64,000 bases of DNA from Loxodes magnus (taxonomy: Eukaryota > Ciliophora > Karyorelictea > Loxodida > Loxodidae). This document shows, one piece after another, positions 26,826 through 39,440 of the stretch. The notes under the pieces are model-generated. The model searched no databases. It saw only the letters and a program-made list of their open reading frames with translations, and was not told where the DNA came from. Position 1 is the first letter of the stretch. The number at the start of each line of letters is the position of its first letter. The DNA is taken from positions 62,001 through 126,000 of the forward strand of contig CAMPDV010000145.1 in the NCBI GenBank assembly GCA_946699065.1, in the 5' to 3' direction. The position numbers and the translations under genes were made by a program.

Positions 26826-28300
26826 TCAATTCATAATCTTCCATTTTCTCACAGTATTGTCCTCAGAACCTGATACGATCCATTTATTGTCCTTACTCAA
26901 AGCTATTTATTTTATTTATTTTTGATGAACTTAAAGTGTCTATATACATTCACCTGTATTAAAGTTCCATATCTTGATTGATTTGTCCCATGAGCCAGAA
27001 AATATAAACCTTGAATCATTACTAAGTTGAATACTAGATACTGTTTATGAATGACCTTTGAGAGTTCGAATACATTATTTCGTTTAGAAGTCCCATATTT
27101 TAATTGTACAATCATCTGAGCCTGATATTATATACTTATTATCCAGTGACAAAATTGCAGATGTAACCTTGCCTTCGTGTCCAGTTAAATTTTTAAATAA
27201 ATTGCCAGTTGTAAAATCCCAGATATTTATTTTCTTATCATTAGATGTTGATATGATTCACTTCTGGTCATTTGATATCGCTACAGAGTTTACAGAGTCC
27301 GTATGTTTGCTCAAAGTTTTATTTAACTAACCAGTTAGAAAGTTCCAAATCTTTATCGTCTTGTCCTAACTTCCTGATATGATTCATTTCTGGTCACTTG
27401 TTATTGCTACAGAGTTTATGGCTTTTTAATGATTATCCTAAGTTTTTTTATAGCTTTCATTCTGCAAATTCCAGATCTTTATCGTGTTATCATAATTTCC
27501 TGATACGATTCATTTCTGGTCACTTGCTATTGCAACTGAGTAAACTGAATAATCATTTCCTTTCAAAGTTTTCCGACTTCCAGTCTAGAAATCCCAGATT
27601 TTTATCGTTGTATCTCCACTTCCCGATACAATTCATTTCTGGTCACTTGATATCGCTACAGAGTATACAATATTTGTATGATCTTTCAATTACTAGTCTA
27701 AATTAAATAAAAATAATTACCTTTAGTATCGTCATAATTGATTTATAAATTTGCTAAAAAATAAGTTTCATTCATTAACTTATCTTATTTCACTATAGCA
27801 TTCTTACTTGTTTCATTTATTAACTGTTTTACTTCGAAAGCTTAATCATTAATAGTTTTTATAATACTTGCCTAATCACTCTCACTTTTATCTTTGGCTA
27901 CATTTATCAGTTATGATAAATTCTTATATGTACTGTCTAACCTATTAGATATGTATTACTTTTACTATTAGCTTGTAATATTTGTTATATACTCTAACTT
28001 CATTTATATCTCTTAAATTATCTGTCCTTTAAAACTTATTAAACTACTTTCATTTTCTTGAGTCAAGTTCATTACCTATTAGTTCTCTTACTATGCCTCA
28101 CCCATTTTATCTTTCAAAAAATGATAAATATCATTTAATGTATTCTATATCCCTTATACTTGATTATTTTTTTCAATTATTTTATTATTAATCATCTCTC
28201 AATTTTCTTTTGAAACTATATTAATCCATAGAATGATTAATGCTTAAAAAAGGATAGATATTATAACTAAAACTGTTATAGCAATTATCCATTTTTTCAT
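26826..28300 (-). CDS. membrane-anchored coiled-coil WD40 protein
   Basis: Predicted 483 residues: exon 1 is 28300-27721, exon 2 is 27697-26826, with a 23-nt phase-1 intron at 27698-27720. The product begins with a basic start and one hydrophobic segment (KKWIIAITVLVIISILFQAL, residues 2-30), so it is probably an uncleaved signal anchor. About 150 residues of Gln/Asn/Lys-rich, heptad-like sequence follow, likely a coiled-coil stalk. INYDDTK then leads across the intron into seven WD40 repeats ending RKWKIMN. Trp is TGA in repeats 1-4 and TGG in repeats 6-7; the stop is TGA. No catalytic domain is present. The architecture suggests a membrane-tethered binding protein with the propeller on a stalk; ligand unknown. 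Same family and strand as its WD40 neighbours. Confidence 0.85.
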
Positions 28301-30839
28301 TTACTATTCTCTTTAATCTTGGTTTTACTAGTTAATTTTTTATATATCATCTGGTCTATACATAGCCTAATAATTACTTGTCATTTTTTATTATTTAGCA
28401 CATTTACGCTTTATTAATACAAATGCGTTAAGAAAACGGATAGTTCTTTAAAATTATGACATCGTTTTTTACAGTTATTTCTAAACTTAATTAGCCATTT
28501 ATTCTCAAAAATTAAGTAAATAAAACATTTGGATGCTAATTATTTGTTAAAAGATATGACTGGTATATCCTGTGAATCTCTACAAGCAGGTAACTTAATT
28601 AAGAAAATCAAAATTCAAAGAAAAGCTAAACAAAGAAATGAAATTTTGAAATAAGCTTAGTAGAATTATGATTGACTGGGTGAAAGATGATTTTTAGATT
28701 AGATTGATGTCAAAATTTCATTGATTTGCAATTAAGATCCCAGTTCTGTGAAGGTAGTTTTTAAATCTTTTAAGATTTAATATCTAACTGCTAATCTTAT
28801 TGATAATGTAATATAGTCATTAATTTAATTAAAAGCTATTGTATGCAAATTTTGATTTAAATCAGATACTTCATTTATTTAAGTTTATGATTTCATTCCT
28901 CTTTCTCACCTTACATCTTTCTTTCTTTCTTTTACTTTTCACCTTCGTTTCTTAATTTTTTTTGCTCTTTCTATGTCTCTCATTTCCTTTATGTAGTTTT
29001 TAAAATAGCAATTATCTTTTACTTCATAAGTTCCTGCGAACATTATGATTTATAGGACTGTTTCAGATTATTTTTTATAAGTAAATTGCTAGATCAAATA
29101 TAATTTATCTTAAGCTATTAATCTTTCCAATTTTTTTCCAGAAAAGCTTTCTGAAAGATTTCTAGCTATGTCCTTATATAGATGCATTTGAAGATATGTC
29201 TAAATTTGTTTTTTCTTCCTCAAATACAAAGTTAACTTTTTAGAGAATAATGAAGGAAATTAAGTCATATTGAAAACTATAAGAATGAGTTCACAACTTG
29301 AGGATTAAGATGATTTCTTGTCAGCATTCCTTTTAAGTTTAGTATAATTTATTTCTTGAAATTTTTAAATCCTTCAAGCTACTTTCTGAATATCTGTGCA
29401 GTGTGCCTGTCTCAATAGCATAAAGTTGCTTCATAATAAAATTTGTATTTTATTATATCTTCGTTAAATTTCTAATTAGAAAGTTAGTTAGAAATCATTA
29501 TCTGATCATCAGTATTTCTTCCACTATAATTCAAGGCCTCCATTATTGTAATGTAGTATATGAGTCATCTATCCATAATGAGAAAAAAAATTTCATATTT
29601 TGGAAGAATGACTCAAGTGCTAGAATCAATTCCACCTTAAATTTTGATCTGCGAAATGTTGAAAACGTTTTATTTTCCCAATACTATCAAACATCTACTC
29701 TACATTAATAAGAGTGGCGAATATCTTTGCTTAGTCTTTACCATCAGTTTAACATTTATCAATCATTTACTGCATTACTCATATTTAATATTCTGCTTAC
29801 CTTTTTTTGAGAAATCCCATTTTGGCTGAATGGTTGAGGTTATTTTATTGAACATTTCGAAAGTATTCTAAGTTAAAGCTTTTTCATAGATTTTTAGTAA
29901 TAGTAATAATGAGTGAAAATTTTTCTTTATACTATCTATTCGCTTTTACTACCTTTCTCGAATTTAGGGACATTGATAGAAATATTTAGTTCTTGCTGAA
30001 TTTTTAAAATTTAGCATATTATTGATAAAACAGAAAATAACTTAAATTATCTCTACTCCAACATACTTAATTGCTCTTCTTTTATTCTGTTTGAACTTAC
30101 TTCCTTACCATTTGTAATAAGATGCATAAAATTTTAAAAATTTTGTAACAAGCTAAATAATGATGCTGCATTTTCAAATCAGAAATTGCAAAAGCATTAA
30201 GGATTTAAAAGAAGTGTAACACGACTTAAGTTTAAAATGATATTAAAATGAATTTTATATTTGACAAATAATTTAGTTATTTAAAGAATAGAAATAAAAT
30301 TAGAATACTTTTCCAACAAAAATATGAAAAAGAGAAATATTCTACAATCAACTCACTGTAATATGAATTAAAATTCCACTAACTAATATAGTATTTAACT
30401 ACTTATCTTTAACATAAAATTGATATTTTTTCTTTTAATGAAACATGACAATTCTAAAGCTTTATTCCATTATAAATTCGTGGAATTGCACTTTTCACCT
30501 TGCAGATATTAAAATGAAATAAGATAATTTCCTATTTATATGAAATAATAATAATAAATAAACTATAAGAGTTTCAATATTTGAAACATTGAGACATAAT
30601 TGCATATTTATTGGTTAATAATTTATCTTATAAAATTAGTCAGGAAATGCAAGCCATATTTGGAAAACATAGCAGTCGTTTTCGAAATTACTCTCCTGTA
30701 TAAAGAAACCTTTTATTCACAATGTTTTATATAATTTTAATTTTTACCCAATTAGATACAATAATTTATAGAAAATTGAGAGAATAAAGTTTGAAATAAA
30801 TATTTAAACTTAAGTTAAAAAAGAAATTGATATTTAAAA
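28301..30839. other. no supported gene; some GC-richer patches
   Basis: A 2.5-kb stretch upstream of the membrane-anchored WD40 gene. Patches near 28.9-29.0 and 29.4-29.8 kb are somewhat GC-richer and could be old retroelement pieces, but I find no motif that would support a call. Confidence 0.4.
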
Positions 30840-32190
30840 TAGAAAAATTGATGAAATGTATTTAAATAAGCCTTTTATAGTAAATATCATTGCTGATTTC
30901 AAAAAGGCCTATTTCTACAGATTTAGAAATTAAAAAATAAAATAGCAAGCAATAAAGCCTCATGAATGGTAGTAACAAAGCTGAATTTATCAAATATGCG
31001 GGCTATGATTTGCATTAAATGATTACAAGTTTTATTAAATAAAATGTTAAGAACTTTTACTATACCAAATAAAATGAAGGAAGTAAATTCATTTACTATT
31101 TTCAAATAGAGAAGTAAAAGTGTTTGGTGTAACTAACGCCCTATTACTTTACTAAATTTTTTATTAAAAATATATGAAAAAGCAATAATCTAAAGATTAT
31201 ATAAATACATTTGGGATCGAAATATTTTGCATCCAGCTTATTTGGATTTATTCATAAACACTCTACAACCTAACAAATTTAAAGTATTTAATAGATTATT
31301 GATCTGCATCGTAGATGGCCACATAAAAAAATTAATTGCCACTCTAATTGATGCTGAAAAAATGTGAGATACTATATAAAGGAAATTGCTTTTTAATAAT
31401 TTGAGAAGATTGAGATTGGCCTTAAATTTAATTCTTGCTTTAGAATAATTTTATGACATCATTGATGCTAATTTTATTATAGATAGTGCTATAGAATGGA
31501 GTTTAATATCGGATAAGCATCTTAACAAGGCCGAAATTAAGAAGGTTAGAAGAAAAGCCAATCTCATTTAAAAGTAAAAAAATAGACCTTATAATAATCA
31601 AGCTCTGCATCTCCTTCCTAGGCAAAACACATAATTGACCAAGAAAATTCTTGAATGGAAAAGAAATAAATTGAGAAACTAAATAAAGTTATAATCAAGC
31701 AAGAAGAAGCTATCTATAAAATCTGATAAATTGAATTTGAGAAATTCTTACTAATTACGAACAACTCAACCTTGAAATAGATTAACTCAAGACAATATTA
31801 GTAAATAATAAATAAATCACAAGATAATAAATTTGGTGTCTAATCATAACTGCCTCCATCATCAGTTGTATCAATGTAGATTGAAAATTTTTTTAATTAA
31901 TTTATAATCTCTCAATCCGAAGAAAAAAACAGACGAAGAAAATAGAAAAGAAACTACTTAAACGAACACAAGAATTAAAAACACTGAAAAACTTTTTAAT
32001 ATAGGAACTCGAAATAAAATAGAAAGAAAAAATGCTGATACTGTAGATCATAATGATATATTCCTAAAAGATGTAAAAGATTTTAAACCAAACAAAAAAT
32101 TGAATAATAAATATTATTAAGATTTTATCAAGACTTTATGTGACAAATGAAGGAATTTATAAAAGAAAAATATTTTAGAATTATAGCACA
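30840..32190 (+). mobile_element. reverse-transcriptase remnant, non-LTR type
   Basis: One plus-strand frame stays open for about 450 codons under the altered code. It holds LINE-type RT blocks in order: FTIPNKMKEVNSFTIFK, then NQRPITLLNFLLKIYEKAI and the motif-A region LIDAEKMWDTIQRKLLFNNL with its Asp. ALEQFYDIIDANFIIDSAIE follows. The ALEQFY block is also present in the LINE at 25.2 kb, so the two are related. No YADD block is recognisable, and the downstream 550 bp are Lys/Asn-rich with no domain. No tail like that of the 26.6-kb LINE is seen. Most likely an old LINE fragment that has kept an open frame partly by chance, since only TGA can end a frame in this code. Confidence 0.6.
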
Positions 32191-33180
32191 TAACCAGTTC
32201 ATGAGAGTTATCTTCTCAACAAAAAAGACCGTGAAGCCCAACCATGCAAAAAAATAGTGGTAGCTGCGACCAGGTTTCAAATCTTGTGATTGACAAAACA
32301 ATTTTATTAACGTATAAGCATATTATTATACAATTTTTTAATATTTTTATCTTTAGTAGAAAAAAAAATTAAAAGAAAATAAAATATTAGAAAATAATAA
32401 TACGATTTGTAATTATTAAAGTTTTACATCAGAAAAGAAACTTTATAACAGAAACTTTCATTCATAAAAATATAAAAGATTAAATAATTATAACTTGTAC
32501 ACTTAAAAAAGTATTAAACTCTTCTAAAGTTTTAAATCTTAATTTTTCACTTAAATATCTAATAATTTTTCCTTTATTTTTAATTATTCTTATTTATAAA
32601 CTTAAACACTATTTTCAATCCTCAAAATTTATCTATAATCTTAACTTATCAAATAAAATATTATAATAATAATATTCAAATTAAATTATCATATAAGAAT
32701 TCCTAAATATCCATTACATGCTTAGAAAATGATTAAATCTTCTAAAGTCTAAAAAGTTACTAAACATATACACTAATATATTTGTTAATATATAAATATT
32801 CTATTGTATAAATAGTTTATTATATAAGCATATTAATATATAAATATGCTAATATTAAAGATCAAAAACATATAAGTATATTGGTGTATAAGTATATCAA
32901 TTTATAAATTATTAAATATAATAGCATATTAGTATAGTCATATATGAGTATTTTAGTATATTAGTATATTAGTAAAGTAGTATTTTGATTATTTAAGAGT
33001 TTTAGTACTTAATTAATTAAATATAAGCATATAAGAATTAAAAAATTTAAGTATCAGATTATTCAAGTATATTACTCTCTCAACTCATACTTCTATTCAA
33101 GTCCTCCTCATTCATCTAAATGTTATCAGTTGAACAGATTCTCAATTTCAAACCATAATTAGCATACATAGTATTTCAAT
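32191..33180. repeat. AT-rich spacer with degenerate TATTAGTA-type repeats
   Basis: The part from about 32760 to 33080 is built from short, degenerate units such as TATATAAGTATAT and TAGTATATTAGTATATTAG. It is low-complexity DNA with no gene. The rest of the stretch is ordinary AT-rich spacer. Confidence 0.55.
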
Positions 33181-35353
33181 TCACCTACTTATAATAAATT
33201 TAATGTAAATAATACTTACCTTCTATGCTTAATTAGTAGAACTTTAATCTTAACTCAACACTCTCTAAATATTCCATTTTCTAAATGTATACTCCTTATC
33301 TTCACCTTCATATCACCAGAATTCCCTTCTTGATACTAACCATCTGTCATCATTAGATATGTCCAATGTTCCCACAGTCTCAATATGCTCCAATAAAATA
33401 AGGATATATTAACCAGTTGATAATCTTCAAATTTTAATAGTCTAATCATTAGAATCAGATATTATATAGTTGCTACTCGTAGATATCTTAAGGGCTGTTA
33501 CGTGACTTGAATGACCTTCAAGAGTTCAATGTAACTGACCAGTTTGGAAATCTCAGATCTTTATCATTGTATCTGCACTTCCCTATATAATTTGTTTCTG
33601 ATCACTTGTTATTACTACCGAGAACACTCAATACGTATGTCCAGTTAAAGTTCTCGTACAACTTCCAGTCTGGAAATCCCAGATCTTGATCGTTGTATCT
33701 ACACTTCCCGATATAATTCATTTCTGGTCACTTGCTATTACTACCGAGTTAACTGAACTCGTATGCCCAGTCAAAGTTCTTAGGAGGGTAGCAGTTTCAA
33801 GATTCCAAATTTTGATTAAATTGTCTCGACTTCCTGATACAATGAAATTAGAGTTTGGGGATATAACTAAGCAAAAAATTTTGTCAGTATGACCAGAAAT
33901 AATATGGGGTTGCTCAGTGGTTAAGTTAATAAGTTTGACGTTATTCATGGTACAGTTGATGAACTTGGTGTTTCGTAAATTGCATAATTGTAAGTTTGAG
34001 TTTGTGAAGTCACAATTTTTAAATATAGTATCGGATAAATCTGCATTAGTTAGGTTAATATTACTAAAATTAATTTGATTGAAACTGTAGTTCATGCAAT
34101 TAAGTATTGTAATCGTATTGGATACTACAATTTATAGATTTATATTACTCTTCGAATACTCATATGCTTGATTCAATTTATTTTCTAAATTAAGGTCCTT
34201 AGTTTCACTTAACTTCAGTAGCAAATGAATTTAAGTACCAATATATTCATTGTTCATTAGTCCTGTATTTAATGATTCCGTGTCTAAGCTTTAATTCGTA
34301 AAAATTGATAGATATTCGTGAAATTAAACAAAATTCATCCTGCTGAAATATAATATTAGCCATTATATTTAAGGTCTTTTATTTCCAAGAAGTAAGTCTG
34401 CTTATTGAGTCTATTGCTACTTTTATTCAAACTTTAAGTTCATTGGAACTTGAAACCAATTACTTTATTATCTTTACTGAAGCTATAAATATTTTAACTA
34501 TTATTAATAAAGCTTGACTTAAGCTTATTGATCAAGTTGCTTCTATCTTTTCACACACTCACTTAAGATTTTTTTAATTTATTCTATTTCCATTCTATTG
34601 ATTGCCTCCTAAACCCAACATTCATTTATGACATGAGCATATTCCTCTGGACAATCTGTTGGTATATCTTCCCTACCTCCATTCAGTATTTAATATATAA
34701 CGACTTATTCGCTATTGTCTTTGAATGGTAATTTTTAAGTCGCTATTTTCCAAAACACAATTCCTATCCCATAAATGTCGGATTATTCACTTTATTACGG
34801 ATTCTTCTTTAGTAACTCGGGGACCATCCATCGTATTGTCCCAGCTTATGTCTAAGTATTCAAAATTTTTGACTCCGACTTTATCCTTGCCAATCCTAAA
34901 CCAGTTATTTTAGTAATGTTATTGCTATCCAACAAGATGTTTTGGCTCTTTAAGTCTCGATGTAATATTTTCTATTTGTGAATGTACTAAATACCAATAA
35001 CTATATTTAAGCTTATTTAATATTTCATCAACCATGATATTTCTTGACTACTATGCAAAAATTAGAATAAAGACTACTTCATTAATTCAACACTAAACTT
35101 AAAGGATTAGGACAGCATCTGTATAATAGCACAACATTAGGATGACGTAATTTCTTCAGAATCTATAATTCTTACTGAAATTCCTTATTGGTATTTAGCT
35201 ATTGAATTTTTAAGAGCAATTATTTTATCACAACCTCAGTTACTCCTAACCAAATTCCTTTATAACTGTTCCAAAACTACCACTATTTATTTCCTCACCT
35301 CTCTCTAAATCCTCATTTTGTATGATGAAATCTTAATCTAATTCAGATTTCAT
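33181..35353 (-). CDS. kinase-pentapeptide-WD40 fusion, probably pseudokinase
   Basis: About 724 residues if two single-base shifts are allowed. It starts MKSELDQDFIIQNEDLERGE. The kinase domain (residues 20-285) has the glycine loop GSFGTV, the VIK lysine, HRDLKSQN and IRWMVPEL. The DFG motif reads GLG (ITGLGLARI), so the metal-binding Asp is gone. A Gln-rich helical linker follows, then pentapeptide-like repeats at about 33.9-34.1 kb (NINLTNADLSDTIFKNCDF). Five WD40 repeats end in a degenerate last one. There is no intron at the kinase/WD40 border. The frame slips by minus one twice in the kinase, near 35190 (after GTVIK) and near 35030 (after PLSLV). Everything from there to the stop at 33183-33181 is one frame. 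Either a decaying gene, a pseudokinase, or two base-call deletions. Sister of the gene at 41853-43720. Confidence 0.72.
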
Positions 35354-35689
35354 TTATAAAAAAGAAAAAATTGACTATTAATTACAAAAAACTAATAGAT
35401 CCAGTATTTTTATATCAGTTTCTAGCCATAATAGATATAATTTCTTTAATAATCTAAAATGATTATCCTTTATGATTACCTTTCAAGTATAAATTGATGA
35501 TATTATTTTATAACGAAAGCTTTAAAAAATTATTAAGCATTTTATTACTATACTTACTTAACTTACTCTATTTAACGAAATTTAAATAATCAAGATAGAT
35601 AAATTCTCTCCTGAATATATAAGAATTGAATATTATAAATATTAAGATTCTAAAATAACTGAATTATTATAACCAACAAACATATCAAC

Positions 35690-38300
35690 ATGAATAGAAA
35701 TAATTACACTAGCTTACCTTTTAATTGCCTTTTTAGGTATCTAAACATAATAATAATTTAGCAAAACTTTTTATTAAAACAAATCTGATTAGTTAAAGAA
35801 TAACTATTAAAGCTCCTTTTTTCAATTTTAGACTAATATAACAACAAAATAGAAAATTAGATTTCTTTGCTTAAATCTTATTCCAAGTATTTTCTATTTC
35901 TAATTAATTTAATTCAAATTTTGTAGTTAAAGAGACATCTTGTAATAAGCTTAGACTGTTTATAAATAAAAGGTACAAAATTTACAAGCGAAAGCAAGAA
36001 TGATAATTGGATAATTTTATGAAATTGGAAGATAGCTTTAATAATATGAATTAAAGATAGATCTTTACACTATGTAAATTAATAAAGAAAAAGAGTATCA
36101 TAAGCAATTAAAGCTCTCACTTAAATAAGTTCTAAAACACAACAAAGTATTACAGTTTAATCTCTCATTTCATAAGTTAGAGGAAATGCTTCTACCAACT
36201 TGAGAAATAAAATAGGGCAAAGGTTCTAATTAGCTTTAATTATAAGTTTAAATTAAATATTTAAGAATTTGAATTTGATAGAATATAGATCTTTATTATT
36301 AATGACTGAAAATAGGAATAAGGATTCAGTCTTATCTAATATAGAACTTACGCTTAAATCTTAAAGCTTATTTTTGATTACTTCTATAATAAATGACAGA
36401 CCATTTTCTTATTCTATATGATTGGATAACAAAATTTTAAAAGTAATTTAAATATTTAAGTAATTTGTAGAAAGCAATATCTAAATAAATCAATAAGACT
36501 AATTAAACACTTAGGTTCAAATAAATAGAAAGTTAATTTCTTAAATTAAAATATATTAAAAATAAAATTTTGCCAAATTTGACTTGGAAATCCAAAATCA
36601 AATTCTTAGAATTTTATGATAGAATTTCAAAGATAATGGTATTATTTTTTGATATTCCAAGCTATGCTATGAAGCAGAAGAAAAGTCGTTAAATTTAAAT
36701 TGGTACTTACTTTTTTGAAGTCTGATTGAGTGTACAATGTGTATAAAAAGCTCTTACAATTTAATCTTCAGTACTAAAATATTCAAAACAATATTCAGAG
36801 ATTTGGAGAATATGGTATAACGTTTATGCTTATGAACAATATTGAAACAATACCGGAAGAAGAATGTGAGTAAGATCTCTATCTTTTTTCTAAAATGAAA
36901 GATTACTAGTATAATTTATATTCTATAAGAAACTCAGACTTAAACATGAAGCTTAATGAAATAACGCTGCAATCTTAAAAAATAAAATTATATTTGCAAG
37001 CATAAGAAATAAATATTATCTGATAAGTAAATTTTATTAGGGCAATTAAGAAATTATTAAACTGGAGGCATATACCTTTCATAAAACAATGCAGATTAGG
37101 GTAGTTACGACTTATGCTGCTTTGATAGAATTTAAAATTTAAATTTGATGATTTTGACTTACAATAAATCATCGAAGCAAATTTATAAGTAGAGAGTGGA
37201 AGTTATCAGCAGCATTGATGGAAGAAAGAAAAAAAAAAGCCAAAAGGAGTAGTTTTTAATACAATATAGTTGCTAACCAATTTTCTAGATTATTCTAAGC
37301 TTTACAATTATTCTGTAAGTAAAGCCTCTAGAAGATATTTGCAATCTAGCTTACCTCAAATTATATCCGAGCTGTATCAAGTCATTTAAAATAGGCTATT
37401 TTAAAGTTAAATTTAACAGAATTTTTATAGCAAACTCCAAAGCTTACTTGAAGTATTATATTAAAAGCTGATTTAATAAAACTTCTCTCTTATAAAATCA
37501 CTAAATAACCTATTAAATTTACATAGACTATATATTATAAAATTCTTCTCTGACATTTAAAAAAATAAGATCTAAGGTTACCTAATTTCAACAAATATTA
37601 AGGAAAATTTCTAAAAACTATAGAAATATAAAAGAAACAATTTAAAGCTTTAGATTTACTCATTAGTTAAATTTAAGCTTTATACTTCCTTAAAAAGTAT
37701 AAATGAATTATTATAAAGAGTAAGATTCAAATTTAATCACTTTTTTATTAAATGGAGTTTGTAAAGAAATAAAATTGCATATCTGATATAATGCTTTAAG
37801 ATACGAAAACTCATTTATATGACTAGCTTAAAATACATGGCTAAGCAATATATAGCAGATAATATTTAATTATTATTGATAAAGTTGAGTACAATTTTAA
37901 AATGATTAATAAAAGATTTATTGGCAAAGACTGTATGAAAACCTTTATTTATAATGCGAAATATGCTTTACATTATTTTTTAGAGATTAATAGGGCTTAT
38001 GTGTGCTTTTAATGAGGCTTGTCTTGAAGATTATTGTAAATCTAGCATTTGTTACAAATAAATTTATAAAGGAAATTTATTATTAAAACCTAAATTACTT
38101 AATTATATAAGAAACTAAGACGAAGAATAACAAAAATCTACTTACACTTAAAAGCATTATGATAGCAAGCTCATAGCAATTCATTAAAATAATTTTGGAT
38201 TAATTAGAGAAGCAAAAACTACAACATCATTAGAGATAAAGGATTCATATTAATGAAAGGTATTAAGCTAAACAATAGTAAAAACAAATAAAAGGGATTT
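35690..38300 (+). other. unresolved coding-like region, Gln/Lys-rich
   Basis: At least one plus-strand frame is open over most of this stretch, and short segments look strongly protein-like: QINKEKEYHKQLKLSLKQ near 36090, IEYRSLLLMTENRNKDSVL near 36290 and MNNIETIPEEECEQDLYLF near 36840. A 20-nt GT...AG intron at about 36247-36266 would join the first two smoothly. I could not settle the frame beyond 36.8 kb, nor the start or stop, and I recognise no domain. Because only TGA ends frames in this code, long open stretches also arise by chance in such AT-rich DNA. Probably a real gene of unknown function around 35.8-37.3 kb; the part beyond is doubtful. The gap between this and the kinase gene start (35353) holds nothing I recognise. 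Confidence 0.35.
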
Positions 38301-38479
38301 GTTTCTTTATTTATGTTGTTGTTAAACTATTTACTGAAAGAAGATATACCTAAAACCATAAACTCAGTTAAAAGTATAGGTTTATTTCTATACGTTATTT
38401 TCCAATCTTTTTAATTGCTTTAAATAATGAAATGTATTAATTATATTTTTAATTGTATTTCTAAAGCATACCATTTTAA

Positions 38480-39440
38480 GATTCTAAAATATAAAATCTG
38501 GCTTCAAGAAGGGATTTTGTACCACTTCCTCAGATCAGGAGAAAAAACCAGAAGCATCTTTTCTTATAACGTTTCGGCCTTAATTAGCTCATTCTTCTTA
38601 AGGCCAACAATTGAAACTTAAAAAACTAAGAAATAAAATCCTCGATAAAATAATGTAAAGTGATTTTCTTCTTTCAACTGGCAAATAAGTGCTGAAGAAA
38701 TCTTCGAACAGTAAAATTAGCACAGATTCCAACGACTTCACTAAAAAATGGAAAAAAGATCACTTAACTGAATCTCTGAAAGTATTAAATAAAGAAACAA
38801 AAAATAAAAAAATAATTAAAAAATAATTCCATTTAAACCCTGATACTTTTGATTTAGATAATATCGAAATAGGACAAGTGGACTTTTAACAGATGATACA
38901 GTTAATATATCAATTTATAAAAAAAATAAAAACATTCAAAAAAAATTAAAACTTAAAAAAGGGAAAAATATTTTTAAAAAGTCAGAACCTCGTTGAGATA
39001 CAGATATAATGAAGTCCATATGGTAGACTGAAGAGTCAAATACGGAGTCTATGATAGAATGATAGAGTTAGAGAATTATATTTAAGTAATGAGATAACAA
39101 GATAAGAAAATTAAGTTTAATTAGATTTAAAACTAAATTAATAGAAGAAGTTTGCAGAAACCTTCATAAGGAACTCCCATAGAAAATAGAAAAGACATTT
39201 CCTTAAACAAGAAAAAGATGTTACGTTTGTAATAGAACTTTACATTTGAAGTGAATAAGAATGAATATTTGGAGAAATGTAATTATTAGCAAATGAAGTG
39301 AAGAACGACGAAATTCTTTCCATCAGAAAAAGAGAAAATTTGAAAAAAACACAAATTCTTAACTTAGAACATAAAAAGAGGGAAATCAAGAAAAAATGTA
39401 ATAAAATGATAGAGCATGCAATAAAGGAGATTTCATACAT
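38480..39440 (+). mobile_element. third ORF1-like remnant with partial zinc knuckle
   Basis: A slightly GC-richer plus-strand region encoding hydrophilic sequence (for example LNPDTFDLDNIEIGQVDF near 38.85 kb). This is followed near 39.22 kb by a partial CCHC-type knuckle (RCYVCNRTLH) and a Lys/Glu-rich end (about 39.30-39.43 kb). The order resembles the two minus-strand CCHC elements at 11.8 and 20.3 kb. I see no (TTA)n tail and no reverse transcriptase. A fossil of the same general type, assigned with low confidence. Confidence 0.4.

Noticed and set aside
27398-27706. Plus-strand frames inside the WD40 arrays, including 102 codons at 27398 and others at 33686 and 42248
   Set aside because: They are mirror images of the repeated minus-strand WD40 units; the minus strand carries all conserved motifs.
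32190-32280. tRNA-like patch with GGTTTCAAATC
   Set aside because: The box resembles a B box, but the flanking bases do not form a T-arm stem and no acceptor or anticodon stem can be drawn.
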